NCBI GenBank assembly: GCA_029269125.1
Contig: JARHXX010000007.1
Location: 98,116-162,115, forward strand
From: Kiritimatiellaeota bacterium B1221
Lineage (GTDB): Bacteria; Verrucomicrobiota; Kiritimatiellia; SS1-B-03-39; UBA6053
Length of the DNA stretch: 64,000 nt
Direction: 5' to 3'
Under the pieces are notes generated by a model. The model ran no database searches. It was not told the DNA's origin and saw only the letters and a list, made by a program, of their open reading frames with translations. Positions 17,332-25,741 of this stretch are shown here, piece by piece. Position 1 is the first letter of the stretch. The number at the start of each line of letters is the position of its first letter. A program made the translations under genes and the position numbers.

Positions 17332-17413
17332 AATTCCTTTGGGTTTCCTAAGTGAAGCCCCATCATACCCCCAACCCATTAAATCAGTCCAATTCGTAAT
17401 ATTACTTGGTTTA

Positions 17414-17428
17414 ATCAATTTTATTGAT
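17414..17428. promoter_or_regulatory. Candidate LysR operator
   Basis: ATCAAT-TTT-ATTGAT is a perfect 15-bp dyad with T-N11-A spacing inside it, placed 12 bp before the LysR start in the intergenic region shared with the divergent YeiH-type gene. LysR proteins commonly bind such sites to autoregulate and control the divergent gene. Confidence 0.5.
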
Positions 17429-17439
17429 ATAGGTGTACC

Positions 17440-18336
17440 ATGAATATTTCACTTCGCCAACTGGAAGTCTTTTGCGCCATCGCCCGGCGGGAAAATGTCA
17501 GTCGGGCCGCCGAAGACGCGCGGCTCACCCAATCCGCGGCCAGTATGGCCCTGGCCGAACTGGAACGTCAACTGGAGGAAAAAGTATTCGACCGCTTTGG
17601 TAAAAAGCTGAAACTTAACAGCAGTGGAAAACAACTGCTGCCCAAAGCCCGGGAACTGTTGCAACGCGCCGGAGAAATTGAAAGCATGTTTGCCGTATCC
17701 CACGAAATCGGCGGTGAACTCAAAAGCGCCGCCAGCACCACGATTGGGAACTACCTTATCCCCAGCCTGCTTTCCGCATTCTCGCGGAAGCACCCCCACA
17801 TGCACATTGCCCTGCAAATCGGCAACACCGAACAAATGATTCAATCATTACTGGATTGCGAAAACGATATCGCCTTCATCGAAGGGATTTGCAAACACCC
17901 AAATATTGAATCCCGAATTTGGAAATCAGACGAACTGGTGGTCAGCGCCCCGCCCGACCATCCACTGGCAAAGAAAAAAAAGATTCGTCCGGAAGATCTT
18001 ATTGAAGCCAAATGGATTTTGCGGGAACCGGGATCCGGCACCCGTGAGGTTTTTCAACGCGCCATCGAAAATCTGCCTGGTACACTGGAAATCCGGCATG
18101 AACTCGGCCACGCCGAAGCCATCAAACAACTCGTCCGAAGCGGCCTCGGTATCTGCTGCCTCTCCCGACTCGCCCTCCAGGAAGAATTGGAGCAGGGCCT
18201 ATTGATAGAACTCCCCACCCCCTTCCTCGACCTGAAACGAAACCTTTACCTCCTCCTCCGCAAAGGAAAATACCGCAGCGAAATCCTCCGCCTGTTCCTT
18301 GAGCATGTGGAAGCATATCTTCCTGAAAGGGATTAG
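17440..18336 (+). CDS. LysR family transcriptional regulator
   Basis: 298 residues. The N-terminal helix-turn-helix (about 4-62) reads LRQLEVFCAIARRENVSRAAEDARLTQSAASMALAELERQLEEKVFDR. A substrate-binding domain follows from about residue 90 (AASTTIGNYLIPSLLSAFSRKHPHM). It resembles CysB/YeiE-like members that respond to sulfur metabolites, and its divergent partner is a YeiH-type transporter, so sulfur-compound control is inferred. Confidence 0.92.
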   Translation: MNISLRQLEVFCAIARRENVSRAAEDARLTQSAASMALAELERQLEEKVFDRFGKKLKLNSSGKQLLPKARELLQRAGEIESMFAVSHEIGGELKSAASTTIGNYLIPSLLSAFSRKHPHMHIALQIGNTEQMIQSLLDCENDIAFIEGICKHPNIESRIWKSDELVVSAPPDHPLAKKKKIRPEDLIEAKWILREPGSGTREVFQRAIENLPGTLEIRHELGHAEAIKQLVRSGLGICCLSRLALQEELEQGLLIELPTPFLDLKRNLYLLLRKGKYRSEILRLFLEHVEAYLPERD

Positions 18337-18359
18337 AAACGAAAGACTTCTTAATTACG

Positions 18360-18560
18360 CCAATGGTGTTACCTCTCTCAGCCCAGGGTTGCCCCGAAGG
18401 ATGAGGGATGGCCCTGGGTTAAAATCATCATAAAATTTCAACGCTGAAAGCGTTGCGCCAGCCCAAAAGGGAAACAGGGCACAGACACGATCCCGGCGGA
18501 AGCAAAACCCAAGCCAAACCGGGGCGCATTTTTTTCCGCTAGGACACGAGTGTCCGCACT
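18360..18560. repeat. Composite dispersed repeat, copy 1
   Basis: Part A (about 18359-18474) starts CGCCAATGGTGTT, contains an AGCCCAGGGTT/GCCCTGGGTT hairpin and ends in an AACGCTGAAAGCGTT palindrome followed by GCGCCAGCC. Part B (about 18530-18560) is a TTTTTCCGC..GGACACGAGTGTCC hairpin. The same A-then-B order recurs at 19770-19967 on the other side of the MFS gene. Part B supplies the stop region and last residues (RGVRTLVS) of that gene. Confidence 0.7.
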
Positions 18561-19687
18561 CCGCGACTACAACGCCAACTCCGCCAGGTACTTAACGCCA
18601 ACACCCCGAGGGCACCGGTGAGCACTGCCGGCAAACCGCTTCCCAGAGCCAAAGCAACCAGACCCAAACCCGGTCCGATGGCAAATCCGGCCCCAATCAG
18701 TCCTTCGTGATCCCCGCCTGCCTCAACCGAGGCATGGTGCAACAGCATTGCGTAATAAATGGAGGCGTAATAAATAAGCCCGGCCGTTAAACCAAAAATA
18801 ATTTCCCCCATCAGTACCCACACGAGATGCGGCCCCAGCAAACATAACGAAACCCCCAACGGAATCCCGATCCAGGCCACCGGCAAAATCCATCGTTTGC
18901 CATGCCAGCCGCTCCACCGTCGAAACAGTGCAAAAGAAGTCACCCGCGCCACGTCCATCAATGCCGCACATCCCGTCGCCCAATAGAGCGGCACCTGCAA
19001 GCGACTGAAAATTTCCGGCAACAACGGAGACAATAAAAACATCATGATATAACTCGCCATCATGCTCCAGCGACTCGCCCGCAACAAGGGCGCCAATCCC
19101 GGCATCCGGGTTTCATCAAAACGCTCCGGATGCGTATCCTCCAAATGTTTTGCCCCCGTCGGAAACCGAATCAGTAACGGAACACACATTCCATTCATCA
19201 GCAAAGCCAAAGCAAACAACCCCATCGGCGCACGGCTCAGCAGCGGACCTGTCACCGCCAGGGAAAGCGGGACCGGTATCGACCAGGCCAGGTTAAATGC
19301 CCCCAGAGCTTTGGCCTGTTCTCGCACCGTCCGCCCCGCCGAAACCAAACTCTCCACCACCGGCCACTTGATACCCGCCAGCAACCCAATCCCCCACATC
19401 GCCCCCCACAACATCTTCTCCCCGGAAACCCGCCACAGCAGTCCGTGCAAACACATCTGTCCGCACAGGCAGATCCATAACATTCGACGTTCCCTCCCCC
19501 GGGGAGTAAGCCGATGACTCATTTGTGCACCCACCACATAAAAAATTCCAAACCCCAGCGCCAAACATAAATTCTTCACCTCGGAGAACTGTAAAACCTC
19601 CTGCGCATAAAAATACGCCCCCCGCTCCATCAAAATCACCACAAAACTTTCCAGCGTGACAAAGGTTAAGAGCAGAAAGAGATTCAT
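18539..19687 (-). CDS. MFS family transporter
   Basis: 382 residues with about eleven or twelve hydrophobic spans and a weak family-A-like loop (RLTPRGRERRM). An AGGGAGG ribosome site sits four bases before the ATG. The substrate is not recognisable. The last ten or so codons fall within dispersed repeat DNA, so the C-terminus is probably a late acquisition or the natural stop was lost. The gene is bracketed by two direct copies of a composite repeat, which may reflect insertion or duplication. Confidence 0.8.
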   Translation of the reverse strand: MNLFLLLTFVTLESFVVILMERGAYFYAQEVLQFSEVKNLCLALGFGIFYVVGAQMSHRLTPRGRERRMLWICLCGQMCLHGLLWRVSGEKMLWGAMWGIGLLAGIKWPVVESLVSAGRTVREQAKALGAFNLAWSIPVPLSLAVTGPLLSRAPMGLFALALLMNGMCVPLLIRFPTGAKHLEDTHPERFDETRMPGLAPLLRASRWSMMASYIMMFLLSPLLPEIFSRLQVPLYWATGCAALMDVARVTSFALFRRWSGWHGKRWILPVAWIGIPLGVSLCLLGPHLVWVLMGEIIFGLTAGLIYYASIYYAMLLHHASVEAGGDHEGLIGAGFAIGPGLGLVALALGSGLPAVLTGALGVLALSTWRSWRCSRGVRTLVS

Positions 19688-19769
19688 GATGCCTCCCTGT
19701 CAAAAGGGAACCGGAATGAAAAGAGTCAAAGCGTAAAGAAACATCGATCCATTCCCCACATGCCGGATC

Positions 19770-19967
19770 CCCCAACGGGGTTGCGCCCTTCAGCCCCGGG
19801 TTGACCCGACGCAGGAGGGGCTACCCGGGGTATACGCCCCAATCATCCCCCTACGCCAACGGCGTTGCGCCAGCCAAAGAGTAAAAACGGAGCGCGGAAA
19901 CTCCTGCCCTAACGAAACCACCCCTACACATTTTCCGCGGGGACAGGAATGTCCCCGCTCCGCTCCA
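19770..19967. repeat. Composite dispersed repeat, copy 2
   Basis: Part A (about 19771-19876) runs from CCCAACGGGGTTGCGCC through the hairpin AGCCCCGGGTT/CTACCCGGGGT to CTACGCCAACGGCGTTGCG followed by CCAGCC. Part B (about 19931-19967) is TTTTCCGCGGGGACAGGAAT plus TGTCCCCGCTCC. It aligns piece by piece with the copy at 18360-18560 in the same orientation. Confidence 0.7.
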
Positions 19968-19970
19968 ACT

Positions 19971-20606
19971 TTAAAAATCCGCCGGCACCCGAAAGTCCAA
20001 TTTCTCTTTGTTCACCCAATGATAAAATTCGATCCGCTCCGCATGCAGACAAAGCCGCAATCCGCCATCCCCGGGACTGTAAATCGGATCCCCCACAATC
20101 GGGCATCCCAACGATAACATGTGCACCCGCAACTGATGACTCCGCCCGGTTTCAGGAAACAGGCGGACCCGACTGAACATCCCCTCCTCCGCTTCCACCT
20201 CATAGCGGGTCACCGCGGACTTGCCCTTCTCCGGACAAATATAATAGACGGGCGGATCATTCTGCGTCCAGTCTTTGCGGATCGGTCCATCCACCACCCC
20301 CGATTTTTCCGGCAGTGCCCCGTGCACCAAAGCCACATATTCTTTGTGCACCCGGCGCGCTTCAAACTGACGCCCCAGATTCCCCTGCATCTCTTTGTTT
20401 TTGGCAAAAATCATCAGTCCCGAGGTGTCTCGGTCCAGCCGATGCACCAACAAAATGTCTTCATCCGGAAATTGATCCTGCAACCTTCCCCACACACAGT
20501 CCTGCAATTCAGGTTTCCGTCCGGGCACCGACAACAGACCCGAAGGTTTATTCGCCACCAATAAATTCCCATCCTCAAACAGAACCGGGATTTCCCTTTC
20601 CATCAC
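19971..20606 (-). CDS. RluA family pseudouridine synthase
   Basis: 211 residues, the size of stand-alone RluA without an S4 domain. The catalytic aspartate is in LLVHRLDRDTSGLMIFAKN. KPSGLLSVPGR near the start and RLFPETGRSHQLRVHMLSLGCPIVGDPIY complete the fold. Such enzymes isomerise uridines in 23S rRNA and/or tRNA; the target cannot be told. The start ATGATG overlaps the upstream HAD gene stop (ATGA), implying coupled translation. Confidence 0.9.
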   Translation of the reverse strand: MMEREIPVLFEDGNLLVANKPSGLLSVPGRKPELQDCVWGRLQDQFPDEDILLVHRLDRDTSGLMIFAKNKEMQGNLGRQFEARRVHKEYVALVHGALPEKSGVVDGPIRKDWTQNDPPVYYICPEKGKSAVTRYEVEAEEGMFSRVRLFPETGRSHQLRVHMLSLGCPIVGDPIYSPGDGGLRLCLHAERIEFYHWVNKEKLDFRVPADF

Positions 20607-21469
20607 AGGCCCTGTGGAGGTTCTTCAGAAAGGTACTGTTCAAAAGTTTGAATATATCCCGCTTCCCGTTCTCCCCGATAGTTTCCCTGCAAAAAATGCT
20701 CAAACTCTTCATCCACAAACTGCTGCCAGCATTCGGCTTCTTTCCCCGGCAGGGTCGGATAAAAAGAAATCCCCACTTCCCTTGCCGCTTTCAAATCACC
20801 CGGGGCATCACCAATCAGGATTACCCGCTCCGGAGACACCCCTGCCTGCGCCATGGCCAGGGTCAGTTGATGCGGTTTGCCCCCCACATCAAAACCCGCA
20901 ATCGCATTTACCAACGGAGTCAATGCCGCGCCCCCCCACTCCGATTGCAGGGCGTGATGCGGACTCAAAGACACCACCACCAAGTCCGCCCGCTCCCGCA
21001 GCGTGGTCAACGCTTCCCGCACCCCGTCGAAACTGGGCACCGCCCCCATATTTTCAGCGATATCCTTGTTCACCGCCAAACTCCAATCCAAAACCGATTG
21101 CAATCGGGGATCCGCCTCTGCGGCCGCCTTCAAGGTTTCATGATGCAAATTCGCTTCCGACTGCACCCACTTGCCTAAAGGTTCCACCCAATCCAACGCA
21201 ATACCCGATTTTGCATAAGCCTGTGTCTCGACCAGCAATTCAAAGGTCCGGTGCAACGCCACAAAGCGGTTGCTCCCCCGCAGCTGCGAATGCAGATTCA
21301 CATGATCCGCCAAGGTCACAATTTCATGCCGCAGCGACTCCAAACCCCAATGTTTCATGATCAAGGGATGGAAATGCCCGTGTTGCTTCACCTCCATGGT
21401 GTCAAACACACAGCCATCAGAATCAACGGCAACCAAAAAATCGTGATGGGACGTGAAAGTGAAGTTCAT
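20603..21469 (-). CDS. HAD family hydrolase
   Basis: The ATG at 21469 (MNFTFTSHHDFLVAVDSDG) gives 288 residues. The longer frame runs into repeat DNA and is rejected. HAD motif I is VDSDGCVFDTM (nucleophile Asp, acid Asp replaced by Gly, then Asp), motif II lies in VVVSLS, the Lys is in GGKPHQ, and motif IV is ILIGDAPGDLKAA. The large helical insert (about 35-150) is cap-like. Probably a phosphatase of a small metabolite; substrate unknown. Confidence 0.75.
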   Translation of the reverse strand: MNFTFTSHHDFLVAVDSDGCVFDTMEVKQHGHFHPLIMKHWGLESLRHEIVTLADHVNLHSQLRGSNRFVALHRTFELLVETQAYAKSGIALDWVEPLGKWVQSEANLHHETLKAAAEADPRLQSVLDWSLAVNKDIAENMGAVPSFDGVREALTTLRERADLVVVSLSPHHALQSEWGGAALTPLVNAIAGFDVGGKPHQLTLAMAQAGVSPERVILIGDAPGDLKAAREVGISFYPTLPGKEAECWQQFVDEEFEHFLQGNYRGEREAGYIQTFEQYLSEEPPQGL

Positions 21470-21474
21470 AAGTT

Positions 21475-21906
21475 TTAATCGGTATCGGTATCGGGATCGC
21501 AATCGGTATCGAAACAACAACTTTCGAAACCATATTCAGTAATCTCCTCCTGAACAACATACCCTCTACCACCCATTTTACATAACATCGCCACGATCCG
21601 GTCCAGTTTCTTCTTTTTCTCTTGGCTTTCGGACAATCCAAGTGCCTCTCCCACCACCAAAACATCCTGAATCGCAGCACACTCCAGTGCAGAACCTCTT
21701 GCGATTTCGAAAAACCGGCGACGGTCCGGCTCAGTGGTCTTCCCGTTACCTTCGGCAATATTTAGCGGAATCGATTGACTCGCACGAAGCCATTGATCAC
21801 GGGCGGGACGATGAATCCCCTTCAACTTTGCAGACTCTTCGTACACCCAGGCGACATACGTAATCGCCAAACGATATACATCAAGTTTCTCGTGACTAAA
21901 TGACAT
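21475..21906 (-). CDS. Four-helix bundle protein (23S rRNA intervening-sequence protein family)
   Basis: 143 residues. FSHEKLDVYRLAITYVAWVYE, RDQWLRASQSIPLNIAEGNGK and FFEIARGSALECAAIQDVL are the hallmark segments of the S23/IVP four-helix bundle family. The last residues (DTDCDPDTDTD) are encoded by a GGTATC/GATACC microsatellite, so the natural C-terminus is blurred. It is not inside an rRNA gene here. Function of free-standing members is unknown. Confidence 0.88.
   Translation of the reverse strand: MSFSHEKLDVYRLAITYVAWVYEESAKLKGIHRPARDQWLRASQSIPLNIAEGNGKTTEPDRRRFFEIARGSALECAAIQDVLVVGEALGLSESQEKKKKLDRIVAMLCKMGGRGYVVQEEITEYGFESCCFDTDCDPDTDTD
21478..21512. repeat. Short tandem repeat (TCGGTA type)
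   Basis: TCGGTATCGGTATCGGGATC and further TCGGTATCG units form an imperfect hexamer array. It encodes the acidic Asp-rich tail of the four-helix bundle protein and lies just before the HAD gene. Confidence 0.7.
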
Positions 21907-21924
21907 GCTGAATCATAGATAAGT

Positions 21925-22082
21925 TTTCCGATACCGGTCCCGATACCGATACCGATGCTAATCCCAAACGAGCTGAAAGCTTAGAATCAATAGTAACAAG
22001 AAAGATGGGATGAGAAATATAAAGCTTTTGTGACGAATTGACATGTGGAATCAAACGTATTTTTCCGATCCCGATACCGAGT
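21925..22082. repeat. Short tandem repeats (CCGATA type) upstream of the four-helix bundle gene
   Basis: CCGATACCGGTCCCGATACC plus CGATACCGATG (about 21928-21957) and CCGATCCCGATACCGAG (about 22066-22082) are inverted relative to the array at the gene's 3' end, so the gene is framed by opposing microsatellites. Between them (21960-22060) I see no gene. Confidence 0.6.
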
Positions 22083-22892
22083 CTAAACCCCGCTGAAGGC
22101 CTGGAAGCCTCCATCGACGGGCACCACGATTCCGGTAATGAACTTCGCGCCGTCTCCCGCCAGCCACACCAGAGTGCTCAACAAATCTTCCGGTTCGCCA
22201 TAACGGCCCTGCGGGGTGTGATCGATGATGGTCTGCCCGCGGGCGGTCAAAGATCCATCTTCGTTGGTCAACAGAAAACGGTTTTGTTCGGTGAGAAAAA
22301 ACCCGGGCGCAATCGCATTCACGCGGATCGCCGGATTCACTTCCTGCGCCATATAAACTGAAAGCCATTCCGTGAAATTGTTCACCGCCGCTTTCGCGGC
22401 CGCATATCCCACCACCCGGGTCAGCGGTTTGAAGGCCGTCATGGAAGAAATATTAATAATATTTCCAGACTGCTGTTCCTTCATGATTTTTCCGAAAATC
22501 TGACAGGGCAGCACCGTGCCGATCAGATTCAATTCGGTCACAAATTTGAATGCCTCCGGCGCCAAATCGAAAAAGGTGTTTTTGCCCGGCATAGCGGTCG
22601 CATCCGAATGATTTCCACCCGCACCGTTCACCAACAAGTCCACCCGGCCCCAGGTGTCCATCACCGTTTTGGCTGCCGCTTCGAGAGATTCTTCGGAAGT
22701 CACATCCCCCGCAATCGCAATAGCGGTCCCACCGGCAGCTTCAATGCTGGCGGTGAGATCTTTCAGCTTATCCGCATTACGGCTCAGCAGCGCGACTTTA
22801 CAGCCTTGCGCCGCCAATTCTTTGGCCATGGCGGAGATTAACACTCCGTTGGCTCCGGTTACCACGGCAACTTGGTCTTTTAAATTAAACAT
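22083..22892 (-). CDS. SDR oxidoreductase, D-mannonate oxidoreductase-like
   Basis: 269 residues, classical short-chain dehydrogenase. The cofactor motif is TGANGVLI, lacking the usual third glycine in the way of the YjmF/UxuB-type group. NGAGGN follows, then the catalytic Ser in INISSMTAF and the Tyr/Lys in VGYAAAKAA. The NHSDATAMPGKNTFFDL insert is typical of fructuronate/mannonate reductases. It probably interconverts D-fructuronate and D-mannonate in uronate breakdown. It follows gnd by 15 bp; AGGA sits before the start. Confidence 0.8.
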   Translation of the reverse strand: MFNLKDQVAVVTGANGVLISAMAKELAAQGCKVALLSRNADKLKDLTASIEAAGGTAIAIAGDVTSEESLEAAAKTVMDTWGRVDLLVNGAGGNHSDATAMPGKNTFFDLAPEAFKFVTELNLIGTVLPCQIFGKIMKEQQSGNIINISSMTAFKPLTRVVGYAAAKAAVNNFTEWLSVYMAQEVNPAIRVNAIAPGFFLTEQNRFLLTNEDGSLTARGQTIIDHTPQGRYGEPEDLLSTLVWLAGDGAKFITGIVVPVDGGFQAFSGV

Positions 22893-22907
22893 ACTTTTTT
22901 CCTCGGA

Positions 22908-24359
22908 TTAAACGTCGTAGGTGGAAGCGGAGGTGTCCCCGCCGCGGCCGGTCCAGTTGGTGTGGAAGAACTCACCGCGCGGTTTGTCCAGACGCTCGTA
23001 GGTGTGCGCACCAAAGTAATCGCGTTGGGCCTGCAAGAGGTTCGCGGGCAAGCGTTCGGTGCGGTAGCCGTCGAAATACGCCAACGCCGCGCCAATGGCC
23101 GGCATGGGAATTCCCAGGTTCACGGATGAGGAAACCACCCGGCGCCAGGAGGCCTGCGCATTGTGAACCGCATCTTTAAAGAAGTCGTCCAACAGCAGGT
23201 TGCTGAGTTCAGGATTCTTATCAAAGGCATCACGGATGTTGTTCAGGAAGGCGGAACGGATAATACAACCCCCACGCCACATCAGCGCGATTCCGCCATA
23301 GTTTAAGGACCAGCCGTACTCTTCAGCCGCCGCCCGCATCAGCTCATAGCCCTGCGCATAAGAAACGATCTTGGATGCATAGAGCGCCTGCTTCAGATCT
23401 TCGATCATCTGCGCTTTGTCTCCGTCAAATTTGGCAGAGGGACCTTCCAACACTTTGGAGGCTTCCACCCGGTTGTCTTTCAACGCCGAGAGACAGCGGG
23501 CAAACACCGCTTCACCAATCAGGGTCAGCGGCTGACCCAAATCCAATGCGGAAATCGCGGTCCATTTTCCGGTACCTTTCTGACCGGCGGTGTCCAGAAT
23601 CTGATCCACCGTCGCATTGCCGTCTTCATCGCGGTATCCGAAAATATCCCGGGTGATTTCGATCAGGTAAGAATCCAATACCCCGGTGTTCCATTCCGCA
23701 AAGATATCATGCATCTCATCGTTGGACAGGCCCAGACCGGATTTCATCATCTGATACGTTTCGCAGATCATCTGCATGTCGCCATATTCGATGCCGTTGT
23801 GAACCATTTTCACAAAGTGACCCGCACCGCCATTGCCCACCCACTCACAGCAAGGTTCACCGGAATCCGTTTTGGCACAGATCCCTTGAAAGATCGGTTT
23901 TACCGCTTCCCAGGCTTCGGGAGATCCGCCCGGCATAATGGACGGACCTTTAAGGGCACCTTCCTCACCACCGGAAACCCCGGTACCAATGTAATGCAAT
24001 CCGGCCGCCTCCACTTTGGCCATCCGGCGGTCGGTATCAGGGAAGTGGGTGTTTCCACCGTCAATAATAATATCCCCTTTGTCCATCAATGGCAGCAGCG
24101 AATCAATGGTGGCATCCACCGCGCCACCCGCTTTCACCATCAACATCACTTTGCGGGGCGATTTCAGCGATGATACCAATTCTTCAACCGAATGGGCTCC
24201 GAGTATATTTTTCCCGGCTGCGCGTCCATTGACGAAATCGTCCACTTTGGAAGTGGTACGGTTGAAGCAAGCGACTGTGAAGCCTTTGCTTTCCATGTTC
24301 AAAATCAAGTTTTCGCCCATGACGGCGAGTCCGACAACGCCAATATCCGCTTGTGACAT
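22908..24359 (-). CDS. gnd: 6-phosphogluconate dehydrogenase (decarboxylating)
   Basis: 483 residues, full length. NADP site GVVGLAVMGENLILN at the N-terminus, DGGNTHFPDTDRR, GTGVSGGEEGALKGPSIMPGG, and the catalytic GGAGHFVKMVHNGIEYGDMQ with the active-site lysine. The C-terminal domain shows ISALDLGQPLTLIGEAVFARCLSALK and RDYFGAHTYERLD. It makes ribulose-5-phosphate and NADPH in the pentose phosphate route. It is in line with the mannonate-type SDR, fitting hexuronate metabolism that ends in 6-phosphogluconate/KDG chemistry. Confidence 0.97.
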   Translation of the reverse strand: MSQADIGVVGLAVMGENLILNMESKGFTVACFNRTTSKVDDFVNGRAAGKNILGAHSVEELVSSLKSPRKVMLMVKAGGAVDATIDSLLPLMDKGDIIIDGGNTHFPDTDRRMAKVEAAGLHYIGTGVSGGEEGALKGPSIMPGGSPEAWEAVKPIFQGICAKTDSGEPCCEWVGNGGAGHFVKMVHNGIEYGDMQMICETYQMMKSGLGLSNDEMHDIFAEWNTGVLDSYLIEITRDIFGYRDEDGNATVDQILDTAGQKGTGKWTAISALDLGQPLTLIGEAVFARCLSALKDNRVEASKVLEGPSAKFDGDKAQMIEDLKQALYASKIVSYAQGYELMRAAAEEYGWSLNYGGIALMWRGGCIIRSAFLNNIRDAFDKNPELSNLLLDDFFKDAVHNAQASWRRVVSSSVNLGIPMPAIGAALAYFDGYRTERLPANLLQAQRDYFGAHTYERLDKPRGEFFHTNWTGRGGDTSASTYDV

Positions 24360-24794
24360 CTTATATGCTCCGATTGGTTATGATTTAAAAAAAGTAATGC
24401 AGGTCCAATAAAGATTCCCGCCGCCTCTAGCAAGGGAAATCGAAAAAGGAAGGGGGTACCGGGTGCATGATCAAAATCGTCCAGAAATGAATTCAAAGTT
24501 CTAACCCTGGTTTTGCCAAGCCTCGTACTTCCAAACCTGTTTATTTCCGCCTGGAAATCAGCAGTGCATCACCGCGCTGAAATCAACCCCTCCGAAAAAA
24601 ACCGCCGTTTCAGTGACCGATGACTTCCCCCTGCCTTCCCGGCATTCAAAAGAAATCCATCCTCTGCGAAGATCAACCTGATAAAGAAAACGCCCCTTTC
24701 TTTCCGGACCCTGAATTATGGGACGGTCCCAAAACCGTCCCCTTGACGCTTTCGACTCAGCAAAGTACGTTTTTAAAAAATACAGGAGTTTACC
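24360..24794. other. Divergent intergenic region
   Basis: 435 bases between gnd (minus) and a PEP-CTERM gene (plus). No convincing gene. TTGACG (24744-24749), a 17-base spacer and TACGTT (24767-24772) form a possible plus-strand promoter, followed by CAGGAG six bases before the ATG at 24795. The frame at 24620-24880 overlaps the real start and looks spurious. Confidence 0.5.
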
Positions 24795-25712
24795 ATGAAA
24801 GTCCCCCCCCCCATTTCTCTTTGCTTCGTTCTATGGCTTGCCGGAACTGCGTTTGCAGATACCGTGGTGTATATCGATGAATTCACCAGCAGTGCCAACT
24901 GGACCTCGGACCTCCCTCCCGGCGGACTGATCTCAAATTTCAACACCGGCGGCGGATCAGACCGCCGATTCCGTTTTCGGAGTGGAAACGGATCGATGAG
25001 CAGCACTCTCCCTGAACGCTGGGCCTCCATTTATAAAACCTCCGCCCTTACGGCCACCGGGGAATACGATCCGGTGCTGGACAACAGCACCCTGCCGGTG
25101 CAGTGGTCGTTCACGTACAACAACTCCTTTGGCAGTTCGTCATCCACCTCTCTCAGCGGAGCAGCGGATGATGCCTACGATGCTCACGGCTTTGTGGTGG
25201 GAGCGACCTCTGCAGATTTTCAGAATGCCGGAAATGGATATGCCGTGGTGGTGGCGGCCGGACCCGACGGCGGAACCCAGGACACACTGCAGTTCATCAA
25301 ATACAGTGGGGGGCTGGCGGGAACCACCACCACCCTGCTCGCTTGGTCCAACGCGGACAATAGTGACACCGGACTGGAGGATGTAGGAAATTCAGCCGTA
25401 GCCGTTTCTCTGATTTTCGACCCCGCCAGTTCGCAATGGACCCTGCAGGGATCGGCCGGCCATCCGGGAGGCTACAATGAAAATTTTGTGGATCCGCTTT
25501 CGGTTTCCTACACCACGGCAGACACCAAATCGATCGTGGATTCCGCCTACACCGGCACCAGTCTGGGGAATATCGGGTTTTTCACCAGTGTGGATGACGA
25601 CCAACCTCAGAATTATTTAGACCATCTCACCGTTCAAACCGTTCCCGAGCCCTCCACCCTGATGTTGATAGTGGCCGCCCTTGCGGGTTTGACCGTTTAT
25701 CGCCGGAAATAG
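24795..25712 (+). CDS. PEP-CTERM sorting domain protein
   Basis: 305 residues with a signal peptide (MKVPPPISLCFVLWLAGTAFA). A C-terminal VPEPSTLMLIVAALAGLTVYRRK gives the PEP, hydrophobic and basic parts of the exosortase signal. The middle (about 25-275) is Gly/Ser/Thr-rich with beta character and ends in NYLDHLTVQTV, a layout shared with the PEP-CTERM protein at 4929-5771. Probably a surface or matrix protein of unknown role. Confidence 0.82.
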   Translation: MKVPPPISLCFVLWLAGTAFADTVVYIDEFTSSANWTSDLPPGGLISNFNTGGGSDRRFRFRSGNGSMSSTLPERWASIYKTSALTATGEYDPVLDNSTLPVQWSFTYNNSFGSSSSTSLSGAADDAYDAHGFVVGATSADFQNAGNGYAVVVAAGPDGGTQDTLQFIKYSGGLAGTTTTLLAWSNADNSDTGLEDVGNSAVAVSLIFDPASSQWTLQGSAGHPGGYNENFVDPLSVSYTTADTKSIVDSAYTGTSLGNIGFFTSVDDDQPQNYLDHLTVQTVPEPSTLMLIVAALAGLTVYRRK

Positions 25713-25741
25713 CCGATCCGGTCTTGAAAGCACTACCGGCA

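Noticed and set aside
24620..24880. 86-residue frame over the PEP-CTERM start
   Set aside because: It overlaps a well-supported gene with signal peptide and ribosome site; no coding character.
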